Program-made: the position numbers and the translations under genes
Shown: one piece after another, positions 39,801-49,389 of the stretch
Layout of the letters: each line of letters begins with the position of its first letter
Position numbering within the stretch: position 1 is the first letter of the stretch
Assembly: GCA_029061225.1 (NCBI GenBank)
Contig: JAIDSM010000141.1
Location: 1-64,000 of the forward strand
Source: Muribaculaceae bacterium
GTDB lineage: Bacteria > Bacteroidota > Bacteroidia > Bacteroidales > Muribaculaceae
DNA: 64,000 nucleotides
Direction of reading: 5' to 3'
The notes under the pieces: model-generated
Seen by the model: the letters and a program-made list of their open reading frames with translations, nothing else
What the model was told of the DNA's origin: nothing
Database searches by the model: none

Positions 39801-42321
39801 TTACGGACGCATGGACGTGAACTACGATATTCCTCTTCCCGAACGTTTCGCCCTTGTCAACAATGCAATCGCGCTTGACGGCTTCGCTGTCTCTGTGTCC
39901 CTGACAGGCGAAAATATCGAGCCGTTGGAAGTGGAGATTTCCCCTGCTGCCGATGGCACATTCTCAGTTAAGCTCGAAGGATTCAAGGGTCGAGCTGGTG
40001 TCACTGCTGTAGCTCATGCAGTCAAGGGAGAAAGCAGTTATGATTCTGAGGCTGCCGAAGTAGATGTCAAGGTATCCGTACCTTTCGCTTTCGCTCAGTC
40101 TGAATACAATGCGCACTTCGACGAGCAGTTTACGCCAGAGCTTGTATTTGATGATGACTCCTACTCTATAGCCGACCTTAACTTCAGCTCTTCCGACAGC
40201 GACGTGGCCTACGTCAACAAACGCACCGGTGCCGTAAGCGTCAAGCGTGTGGAAGGAAAGTCTGTAATCAGGGCTTTCGTCGTTGACAATCCTGAGATTT
40301 ATACTGAAATGACTGTGCATGCAGCTCTCGCTAAGCCTGTGGAAGGTTTCGTTCTCGGTGATGGAAACAGGAATATCACTCTCAGCTATATGGACATATA
40401 TGCTCTTTGTCCCTCTGTAGTGCCTACTGATGCCGACATTCAGAGCTACGACATTGAGATCTCTGATCCCGAGGTGGCTACCACCTACAGCGTTACAGCC
40501 TTCAATCCTACCCGCAAATATTTCGAGCTTGTCACCCACAAACCGGGCGAGATCGACTTAACATTCAAGGCCCAGGATGGAAGCGGAGTGGCCTCGACCT
40601 ATCATTTCATCATAAAGGATTCAGACCGCAGCGAGGCTAAGGATTCATGGCAGGACGGAACATTATGGCTCAATGAGGATTGGTTCGGACATACTAATGG
40701 TTCAATCAATTATATTGAAAAAGACGGCACGGTCCGCTATCGCGCATATGAATCGCAGAACCCCTATGAATCATTTGGCTGCACTTCTCAGTATGCTATG
40801 ATTTTCGGAGGAAAGCTATATGTCATGTCTAAGCAGGAGACTGACGGAGGCGACACAAGAAGAGGCGGAGGCCGTCTGGTGGTAGCCGACGCGAAGACCC
40901 TTAAGAAACTCGCCGGTTTTGACGACATTCTCGATGGCGGCGACGGACGCGCTTGTGTAGGCGTCAATAGTGAAAAGGTCTATATCGGAACCACGGCCGG
41001 AATAGCGGTATTCAATCCCACCACTCTGGCCATCACCGGAAGAGTGGAAGGAATCGAGACAGGAAGCAAATACGCAAATCAGCTTGGCGACATGGTATGC
41101 GCCGGTAAATATGTGTTCGCCATCAAGCAGGCTTACGGCACTTATGTAATCGACACTGAAACCGATAAGGTTGTTACTGTTCTTGGCCGCAACGAAGACG
41201 GCACGGTCTTTGCTCATCCTCAGGGCGTGACCATGACAGCAGACGGACTGGTATGGATTGCCGCTACTTCATCCGCCAACGGCAGGGCTACAACCCTATA
41301 CTGTTATGATCCTTCGGATCTGAATCTCGTCAGGTCTGTGGAAATGCCGGAGCATCTGTCCATCACCTGCGGATGGGGAGCCTGGCGTTCCACCAACTTC
41401 TTTGCAGAGAAAGATGACGTGGCTATATGGTTTGGCTCGGGAGTTGAGGCAAGTATTGTATCCGGAAATTCCGGTTACTATCGATGGGATACCAAGAGCG
41501 ATGTAAATACGCTTCAACCTGTGTTCGTCTTCCCCAACGACCTTGCGGGCATCAACGAGAATACGAAACAGGCTCCTTACGCTACCGTACGCTACGACGA
41601 CCGGAACAATCAGCTTCTGATTGCGGCTACACACGGTGCTTCTTCCAACTACCGTTACACTTGGCTGCATTTCGTCGACTGCGCTAAGGGAGAGATTGCT
41701 AAGACAATCCGCCTTAAAGACTATTATTGGTTCCCCGCAATGCCTGTATTCCCTGATAAATACGCTCCTGAATTTGACGAAATCGAAGACCTCGAGCTTG
41801 ACATGAACGACGACAAGGATGGCCGCGTCATTGATATCAATGTCACCGACCGTGACAATATTGACAAAGCCATCAGTCTTTCTATCGTGGAAGGAGAGCC
41901 TTTAGTGACCATGGAAGATAATCCGGTTATCCCGGCTGCCGGGGACCCTGTGTTCGAGACTACCTTAGAAGCCAACAGACTGAAGGTAATCCCGTTGAGA
42001 CAGGGAACCGGTGAAATAAACCTCAAGGCGGAGTCAAACGGTGTCTCAACTTATCTCTCATTGCCGGTGACTGTTAAGGATGAGACTTCAGGCCTCAACG
42101 GGATCTCAGGCGAAGGTGCGCTCATGAGCGTGACTGGCCGTAGGTTCCATGCTGTAGGCTTCAACGGCCACACCATGCATGTCTACAATGCCAACGGCAT
42201 ACTCGTAGCTGCATTTGATGTAGTGAACGACGATTTCAGCCTTGACCTTCCATTAGAGACAGGCATGTATGTCATCGCCGACTTTAATTCGAACCGCACA
42301 CTCAAGTGTTTCATAAAATAA
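36883..42321 (+). CDS. 1812-aa mosaic surface protein: shared N-terminal domain, BspA-like LRR_5 repeats, Big-like region, C-terminal propeller-like domain, T9SS-like tail
   Basis: IESWSGEGANRAALVIQWND; repeated LPxxITSIGxxAFxxCxSLxxVxIP; LNEDWFGHTNGSINYIEKDG propeller; C-term VYNANGILVAAF..LETGMYVIADFNSNRTLKCFIK. Confidence 0.85.
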   Translation: MAMKKKVIVSLAVMAGVTAAYAFLPRTVQGIPYVPKDDHASNAKRASSDNPFDPGHDLSVPEGDFTFDMIESWSGEGANRAALVIQWNDPEETEALVFGYRWDGLATGADMIRAVVADNPQLYGLIQYTNVSSPTDPLGGYTINGFGWDRDGDGEIALKDTKDNQIYYSENGLFIHPRGYDPDKGGSSDYDYDDWVAVDDDDFWGAGWYLSYWSYWVKGSQESSFGYSGWGASGRVLEDGCWDGWNFSLDMMPSEWKNFKAAPNPMPEGAVTEFKVDGLYYNLTNFNSRKVALSAPFEMEGEEITAYTGDITIPATITVGDETYNVTEIMASAFENSAVEIVSVPSSITKIGDYAFRNSNLRHLGLEEEGAIVSMGKGVFSGCSEFSQFILPAAAKVIPDELFKGTALTEISLEGIESIGVSSFEDCKSISNLDIPESVKSIESKGFRGCTGLTEVKVNNTFPPSCAEDAFAQASDEATLYVPMGYTQSYAAALGWNVFKKFDEFSLEVNVGDRFAISGIAYIVTGIEEDARTVKVTYQKTVGDKTETAAIADANKEGYTGAVEVPAAISYQGKEFSVNEIEEKAFYGASEMTSVSLPVGITSIPPYTFQDCTSLGSVCLPATVTELGSNAFAYCESLSDITLPEAISSIGSRCFQNAGISSVNIPSSLTSLPEYCFYGTALTSVTIGDQIETIGANCFQNCRQLASAVLPSGIESLPSSLFSNCSSLQSIIIPESVAAIGSSAFAGCTSLEAVSIPASLKELSHGMLQNCSSLKEIVVPAGITSLQNQVFSGCSSLEKVTMSPEISVINQSAFANCTNLHTIAYHGDNENTIPGIIKLSDNTLRIDQYAFQNCKAITEIILPDGFTTIGGREPFKNTGISELIIPSSVTAMNQNYICGDNEAVKFYMCATEPVAVNKFTFAKSSGDYAFPVIVPTGYAETYREAANWNWYSISEPVVESLSLAELSINDGILYGRMDVNYDIPLPERFALVNNAIALDGFAVSVSLTGENIEPLEVEISPAADGTFSVKLEGFKGRAGVTAVAHAVKGESSYDSEAAEVDVKVSVPFAFAQSEYNAHFDEQFTPELVFDDDSYSIADLNFSSSDSDVAYVNKRTGAVSVKRVEGKSVIRAFVVDNPEIYTEMTVHAALAKPVEGFVLGDGNRNITLSYMDIYALCPSVVPTDADIQSYDIEISDPEVATTYSVTAFNPTRKYFELVTHKPGEIDLTFKAQDGSGVASTYHFIIKDSDRSEAKDSWQDGTLWLNEDWFGHTNGSINYIEKDGTVRYRAYESQNPYESFGCTSQYAMIFGGKLYVMSKQETDGGDTRRGGGRLVVADAKTLKKLAGFDDILDGGDGRACVGVNSEKVYIGTTAGIAVFNPTTLAITGRVEGIETGSKYANQLGDMVCAGKYVFAIKQAYGTYVIDTETDKVVTVLGRNEDGTVFAHPQGVTMTADGLVWIAATSSANGRATTLYCYDPSDLNLVRSVEMPEHLSITCGWGAWRSTNFFAEKDDVAIWFGSGVEASIVSGNSGYYRWDTKSDVNTLQPVFVFPNDLAGINENTKQAPYATVRYDDRNNQLLIAATHGASSNYRYTWLHFVDCAKGEIAKTIRLKDYYWFPAMPVFPDKYAPEFDEIEDLELDMNDDKDGRVIDINVTDRDNIDKAISLSIVEGEPLVTMEDNPVIPAAGDPVFETTLEANRLKVIPLRQGTGEINLKAESNGVSTYLSLPVTVKDETSGLNGISGEGALMSVTGRRFHAVGFNGHTMHVYNANGILVAAFDVVNDDFSLDLPLETGMYVIADFNSNRTLKCFIK

Positions 42322-42395
42322 TCATTCAATGAATTCAAGGTCCGTGCCCAAGGGCTCTCAAGGTTCGGGGGCACGGACTTCATTTATTTCCAGAC

Positions 42396-43781
42396 ATGAA
42401 GAAATTATATCTTATTCCGTTGATTGCCTCATACATTGCCGTTTATGCTGAAAGCGACTACACGAAAGGAGTGTTCATCGTCAACGAAGACTGGTACGGA
42501 CATCAGAACTCCACGGTAAACTATCTCCTTCCTGATGATCCTGAAGGTGACTATTGGGAATACCGCGTGATACAGAAGGAAAACCCGGGAATGGAACTTG
42601 GATGCACAAACCAGTTTGGCGCTATATGGTACGATAGGTTTTATTTCATAGCCAAACAGGAAAAGGATCCGGGAGCGGCCGTGACCGGCGGTCGCATTAC
42701 GGTAGCCGACGCTAAAACTTTGAAGGTCCTTTATCAGAATGAGCTTATCGACCCGTCGGGAGCTCAGTGCGACGGACGCGGATTTCTCGGAATTGACCGC
42801 CATAAGGGTTATATATCCTCAAGCAACGGTGTTTGGGTATTCGATCTTGATACTTTCACTGTCAAAGGAAAGATAAAGGGCACTGATAACCCGAATGCAG
42901 GTGATGACAAACCCAATACAGACCCTACAGGTTCATTGTATTTCGGGCAGAGCGGTTCGATGACGATGTCATCGGGAAAGGTTTTCCTTGCGCATCAGCA
43001 GGCCGGACTCATAGTGATAGATCCTGTGGAGGATTCGGTAATTTCCGTTATTGATATGGACGTTGTGGCCGAAGGAGCCGGAATAGGTAGCGTTGTCACG
43101 GCTAAGGATGGATCGGTATGGGCAAGTGTGGCGAAAGACACTAAAGGAACAGGCGCGACACTTCCTTTCCTTGTGCGTGTGGATCCTGCCTCACTTTCTT
43201 CTGAAGTCGTATCGCTTGAGCAAGGGGTTTTCGCTCCTTCCAATTCATGGTATGCATGGACTCCCGACACATTCTGCGCTTCCTCGCAGACTAATACGCT
43301 TTATTGGAGCGGTGGCTCCAATAGTTGGTTCACTGGTAAATATGTATATAAGTTCGATATAGATACAAGAACGGCTGTTAAGATTATTGATCTTGATGCC
43401 GACGGGGAGAAATGGAAGATTTACGGATGTTCGATGCGCATCCACCCTCTCACTGATGAATTGTACGTATCGCTCTATCGCGAGTTCAGCATACCTACCT
43501 ATCTGACACGGCGTTATGATAGCTCCGGCAACATACTGAAGGATTACAGTATGATCTCAAATTACTGGTTTCCTTCGATTCCGGTTTTTCCGCAGACCGT
43601 CTCCCACGACACTGGAGTGGATGAAATCTGCGGTCGTGATATATTTTGTAAAGGAACTGTCTATGACCTGCATGGACGTGCAGTAAAGACAGATGCTGAA
43701 TTTGGCAGATGGGAAGGCATCAGTGCCGGAGTATATATTTGGAGAGGTAACGGAATATCTAAAAAGATACTTATTCCTTGA
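42396..43781 (+). CDS. secreted propeller-like (DUF5074-like) protein homologous to C-terminus of 36883..42321, with T9SS-like tail
   Basis: VNEDWYGHQNSTVNYLLPDD, GGRITVADAKTLKVLYQNELI; tail VYDLHGRAVKT..ISAGVYIWRGNGISKKILIP. Confidence 0.78.
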   Translation: MKKLYLIPLIASYIAVYAESDYTKGVFIVNEDWYGHQNSTVNYLLPDDPEGDYWEYRVIQKENPGMELGCTNQFGAIWYDRFYFIAKQEKDPGAAVTGGRITVADAKTLKVLYQNELIDPSGAQCDGRGFLGIDRHKGYISSSNGVWVFDLDTFTVKGKIKGTDNPNAGDDKPNTDPTGSLYFGQSGSMTMSSGKVFLAHQQAGLIVIDPVEDSVISVIDMDVVAEGAGIGSVVTAKDGSVWASVAKDTKGTGATLPFLVRVDPASLSSEVVSLEQGVFAPSNSWYAWTPDTFCASSQTNTLYWSGGSNSWFTGKYVYKFDIDTRTAVKIIDLDADGEKWKIYGCSMRIHPLTDELYVSLYREFSIPTYLTRRYDSSGNILKDYSMISNYWFPSIPVFPQTVSHDTGVDEICGRDIFCKGTVYDLHGRAVKTDAEFGRWEGISAGVYIWRGNGISKKILIP

Positions 43782-43832
43782 TCGCCTGCTTATATTGAAG
43801 TTGTGGCATTTGTGAGGTAGCGGAATTTTTTG

Positions 43833-43840
43833 TAACTTTG
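43833..43840 (+). promoter_or_regulatory. Bacteroidetes -7 element
   Basis: TAACTTTG upstream of ABC-F gene. Confidence 0.5.
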
Positions 43841-43848
43841 CACTCTGA

Positions 43849-45495
<1,647 letters not shown>

Positions 45496-45506
45496 TCCAT
45501 GCCATC

Positions 45507-45600
45507 TCAAGATTAATCATGATAGACCGGGCTAAATCAAGTTAGACCAACATAAATCAAGCTGAATCAAGATAAATCAAGCTGAATCAAGATAAATCAA
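45507..45600. repeat. 10/20-bp microtandem repeat (gataaatcaa/gctgaatcaa)
   Basis: cataaatcaagctgaatcaagataaatcaagctgaatcaagataaatcaa. Confidence 0.85.
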
Positions 45601-45604
45601 TCAA

Positions 45605-45634
45605 AAAGTCCGGAGCCAAACACCTCCGGACTTT
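45605..45634. terminator. bidirectional terminator
   Basis: aaagtccggag-ccaaacac-ctccggacttt. Confidence 0.8.
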
Positions 45635-45672
45635 CATTTAATATTTGATATTTTATCTTTAATATTTAATCT

Positions 45673-47886
45673 TTAATTTCCCATATCAGAAAGGAACTTG
45701 ATTCTCACAAGTCTTATCTCTTCCTCCGTGTAATCCTCGCCGAGGTCCTGTATGGCTTCCTCCAGATTGTCTTCCTCCGTCTCTTGGAAATAATCGATGA
45801 TGTCTTCCTCCACTCCCTCTTCGAGCACGTCATGAAGGAAATAGTCGATGTTTATCTTTATTCCCGCCTCTACGATCGCTTCAAGTTCGGTGAGCAGCTC
45901 ATCGAAGTCAAGGCCCTTCCCTTCTGCAAGTTCGTCGAGGGCTATCTTCCGGTCTATACCCGTGATCAGATATACTTTAAGTTTGGACTTATTGGGCATC
46001 ATGCGCACCTTGAAGTCTTCGGGGCGCACTATGTCGTTGTCTTCCACATACTGCCTGATCGCCTTCAGGAATTCGTCGCCGAATCTCTTCGCCTTTCCTG
46101 TTCCGACTCCGGGAATGAACGAAAGTTCCTCCATCGTGATGGGATATGTCGTCGCCATGGCCTCGAGCGATGGCTCCTGGAAGATGACGTAGGGTGGCAC
46201 ATCGTTTTTCCTGGCTATCTTCTTCCGGAGGTCGAGCAGGATTTTATAAAGCATCTCGTCAGCCGCGCCGGATCCCGAAAGCTGGGCAGGTTCGGGTTCC
46301 TGATCTGAGAATTCCGAATCCTCCACTATCTTGAACTGTGGCGAGGGGTGCTTCAGGTATTTCTTACCCTTGGCAGTCACTTTCAGTATGCCGTAGTTCT
46401 CGAGATCTCTCTTGATGTAGCCGGCTATGTCGGCCTGTCTTATCACAGCGGCGAGTACACGCTCGTCGGTGTTGGGCATGCAGCCGAACATCTCGATTTC
46501 ATCATGTCCGTTTTCGCGGATTTCATCCGTGGCGCGTCCGATCATGACGCAAGTGATGTATTCCGCCTTGTATTTTTCCTTAAGTGCGAGGGCCGTTTCC
46601 ATGACGGCGCAAAGTTCTTCTGTAGCTTCCACTAATGTTTTTGGGTGTTTGCAATTGTCGCAGTTGCCGCAATTGTCATTTTCATAGTTCTCGCCGAAGT
46701 AATGCAGGAGTATGCGTCGGCGGCAGACCGACGACTCGGCGTAGGCTGCCGTCTCTGCGAGAAGCTGCCTGCCGATCTCCTGTTCGGCCGGGGTTTTGGA
46801 GAGCATAAGTTTGTCGAGTTTCTGAAGGTCTTTCCGGGAATAGAAGGCTATGCAGTGCCCTTCGCCGCCGTCGCGTCCCGCCCTACCGGTCTCCTGATAG
46901 TAGCCTTCCAGGCTCTTGGGGATGTCGTAGTGGATCACGTATCTGACGTCGGGCTTGTCGATACCCATTCCGAAAGCGATTGTAGCCACGATGACGTCTA
47001 CCTTCTCATGCAGGAATGCATCCTGGTTCTCGCTTCTGACGGCCGCCTCCATGCCCGCATGGTAGGGAAGCGCCCGTATATTATTGACCTTCAGAAGCTC
47101 CGCCATCTCTTCCACTTTCTTTCTGCTCAGGCAGTAGATTATGCCGCTTTTTCCTTTCTGCTGCTTGACGTAGCGGATGATGTTGGCGTCGATTTCTTTA
47201 GTCTTAGGTCTTACTTCATAATAAAGATTTTCTCTGTTGAAACTTGATTTGAATACTTTTGCCTCAAGCATCCCGAGGTTTTTCTGGATGTCGTGCTGCA
47301 CCTTGGGTGTGGCGGTGGCCGTGAGCGCGATCACCGGCCGGTTGCCTACCCGCGAGATGATGGGGCGTATCTTCCGGTATTCAGGCCGGAAGTCATGACC
47401 CCACTCCGAGATGCAGTGGGCCTCGTCTACTGCGAAGAAAGAGATCTTCACTCCTTTCAGAAACTCCACGTTCTCTTCCTTCGTCAGAGACTCCGGAGCC
47501 ACATACAGAAGTTTCGTCCTCCCCTCTGCCACGTCTTTCTTCACGCTTTCGATCGCCGCTCGGGAAAGCGTGGAGTTTAGGAAGTGGGCCACGCCGTCGT
47601 TTTCTGCGAAATTACGGATGGCGTCCACCTGATTCTTCATCAGCGCGATGAGGGGAGAGATGACGATGGCCGTTCCGTCCGACATCAGCGCCGGAAGCTG
47701 ATAGCACAGCGATTTGCCGCCTCCGGTAGGCATGAGCACGAAGACATCCTCGCCGCTGAGTAGCGACTGGATGATCTCTTGCTGCTGCCCTTTGAAGGTG
47801 CTGAATCCAAAATGTAACTTCAGGGCTTTCCTGAGGATGTCGGAGTCTGTCATTGTCGTCAAGGATTGAGGAGCGGCCGAGGCCAC
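45673..47886 (-). CDS. recQ: ATP-dependent DNA helicase RecQ
   Basis: FKGQQQEIIQSLLSGEDVFVLMPTGGGKSLCYQLPAL, DEAHCISEWGHDFRPEY, YYQETGRAGRDG, C-terminal HRDC-like region. Confidence 0.95.
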   Translation of the reverse strand: MASAAPQSLTTMTDSDILRKALKLHFGFSTFKGQQQEIIQSLLSGEDVFVLMPTGGGKSLCYQLPALMSDGTAIVISPLIALMKNQVDAIRNFAENDGVAHFLNSTLSRAAIESVKKDVAEGRTKLLYVAPESLTKEENVEFLKGVKISFFAVDEAHCISEWGHDFRPEYRKIRPIISRVGNRPVIALTATATPKVQHDIQKNLGMLEAKVFKSSFNRENLYYEVRPKTKEIDANIIRYVKQQKGKSGIIYCLSRKKVEEMAELLKVNNIRALPYHAGMEAAVRSENQDAFLHEKVDVIVATIAFGMGIDKPDVRYVIHYDIPKSLEGYYQETGRAGRDGGEGHCIAFYSRKDLQKLDKLMLSKTPAEQEIGRQLLAETAAYAESSVCRRRILLHYFGENYENDNCGNCDNCKHPKTLVEATEELCAVMETALALKEKYKAEYITCVMIGRATDEIRENGHDEIEMFGCMPNTDERVLAAVIRQADIAGYIKRDLENYGILKVTAKGKKYLKHPSPQFKIVEDSEFSDQEPEPAQLSGSGAADEMLYKILLDLRKKIARKNDVPPYVIFQEPSLEAMATTYPITMEELSFIPGVGTGKAKRFGDEFLKAIRQYVEDNDIVRPEDFKVRMMPNKSKLKVYLITGIDRKIALDELAEGKGLDFDELLTELEAIVEAGIKINIDYFLHDVLEEGVEEDIIDYFQETEEDNLEEAIQDLGEDYTEEEIRLVRIKFLSDMGN

Positions 47887-48000
47887 ATTGTGTTACATAC
47901 ACAAAATTACAGATTTTTTCTGAAACTGCAAATATTTTCCTCAAAAAATCCTATGATTTTTATTTTCCTCCCTCAATGACATCCTTTCATGACATCACAA

Positions 48001-48338
48001 AGCACCATTACTGCGTAGCCAATACTGCGCGAAGCGCCAATACTGCGTAGCCAATACTGCGCGAAGCGCCAATACTGCGTAGCCAATACTGCGTAGCCAA
48101 TACTGCGCGAAGCGCCGATACTGCGTAGCCAATACTGCGTAGCCAATACTGCGCGAAGCGCCAATACTGCGTAGCCAATACTGCGTAGCCAATACTGCGT
48201 AGCCAATACTGCGTAGCCAATACTGCGCGAAGCGCCAATACTGCGAAGCCAATACTGCGCGAAGCGCCAATACTGCGTAGCCGATACTGCGCGAAGCGCC
48301 AATACTGCGAAGCCAATACTGCGCGAAGCGCCAATACT
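48001..48338. repeat. tandem array of interspersed 14-bp and 18-bp units
   Basis: Units gtagccaatactgc (A, rarely gaagccaatactgc) and gcgaagcgccaatactgc (B), about 20 units; B carries gcgc-gaa-gcgc palindrome at the junction. Confidence 0.97.
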
Positions 48339-48345
48339 TACATAC

Positions 48346-49317
48346 TCAACTCTGTCTTCCCCTCGGAAACATCTTCCTCATCCTCAATATCGCCTTATCG
48401 ACAGGACCGGCGCAGATCACCACAGTAGCAGCCACAACTATCAGTATTCCCCCTAAAATATCCCGGGCCGTTATCGCCTGTCCAAGCACCACCACGCTCA
48501 GCACTACCGCGGAGACAGGTTCGAGCGCACCGAGGATCGCTGTCGGAGTCGATCCTATGAGCTGGATGGCCCGCGTGGTGCACGCAAGCGAGATAGCAGT
48601 CGGTATTACTGCAAGTGCAAGCAGGTTGAGCCATCCCCACTCCTCTGCGGGAAGGGTAAGCGGCGACCCGCACCCTATCATCGCCACATATACAAGGCTT
48701 CCCCATGCAAGCACGTAGAAGAGAAGCTTTGTGGTAGGTATACCGCGTACGCTCTTCGACACGTTGACCATAACGATATAGATGGCATAGGTAAGGGCCG
48801 ACACCATGACAAGAACACAACCGAAGGCACTGAGCGTCTCCTCACCCTGCGGCTTCATTAGAAGCAGCAGTCCCGCTCCCATCACCACAAGACAGATCAC
48901 CGTCGATATGCTGAACTTCTCATGGAAGAACATTATCATCATCACCGCCACCATGACGGGATAGACGAACAGCAATGTCGAGGCCACCCCCGAATTCATA
49001 TAGTTGTAGCTTTCGAAGAGCGTCAGCGACGACACCGCCATAAGAATACCCAGCACCATCGTAGGCACCAATTCCTCTTTTTTGAGGGAAAGCGACTTTC
49101 CGCGTATGGCCATGATGACGGCAAGCAGAGGCAGCCCCATGAGATAGCGGAAAAGAAGCACCGACACCGGATTCATGCCCTGCCCGTAGAGGGGCACGGC
49201 GAAAGCCGGATTCGTCCCATATGCAGCCGCTGCTATCGCCGCCAGCGCATACCCCTTCACTTTATCTAATGCATAATTCATAATTCTAAATTTATAATTT
49301 ACTTCTCTGCCGAACAA
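48346..49317 (-). CDS. EamA/DMT family transporter
   Basis: Two 5-TM repeats, GTNPAFAVPLYGQGMNPVSVLLFRYLMGLP, GALEPVSAVVLSVVVLGQ. Confidence 0.88.
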   Translation of the reverse strand: MFGREVNYKFRIMNYALDKVKGYALAAIAAAAYGTNPAFAVPLYGQGMNPVSVLLFRYLMGLPLLAVIMAIRGKSLSLKKEELVPTMVLGILMAVSSLTLFESYNYMNSGVASTLLFVYPVMVAVMMIMFFHEKFSISTVICLVVMGAGLLLLMKPQGEETLSAFGCVLVMVSALTYAIYIVMVNVSKSVRGIPTTKLLFYVLAWGSLVYVAMIGCGSPLTLPAEEWGWLNLLALAVIPTAISLACTTRAIQLIGSTPTAILGALEPVSAVVLSVVVLGQAITARDILGGILIVVAATVVICAGPVDKAILRMRKMFPRGRQS

Positions 49318-49340
49318 TCAGATGATTGAATTCTCCTTGT

Positions 49341-49363
49341 AGGGACGCACGGCTCGTGCGTCC
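49341..49363. repeat. dispersed palindrome copy 1
   Basis: agggacgcacggctcgtgcgtcc. Confidence 0.85.
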
Positions 49364-49389
49364 ACTCGTCGTAGTGGCATAATATGCAT

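Noticed and set aside
39964-40539. 191-aa minus ORF inside the 1812-aa gene
   Set aside because: Antisense shadow ORF of a repetitive coding region.
36883-42321. Two fused or misassembled genes
   Set aside because: One continuous 1812-codon frame with sensible domain order, signal-like N-terminus and a single C-terminal tail; no internal stop or start signals.
46645-47247. 200-aa plus ORF opposite recQ
   Set aside because: Antisense shadow of recQ.
47973-48334. Three overlapping minus-strand ORFs (MALRAV..QYWRFAQYW..)
   Set aside because: They are translations of the tandem array in all three frames; no frame is preferred and unit lengths of 14 and 18 bp are not multiples of 3.
48001-48338. 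Possible CRISPR array
   Set aside because: No unique spacers; the units abut directly and there are no cas genes.
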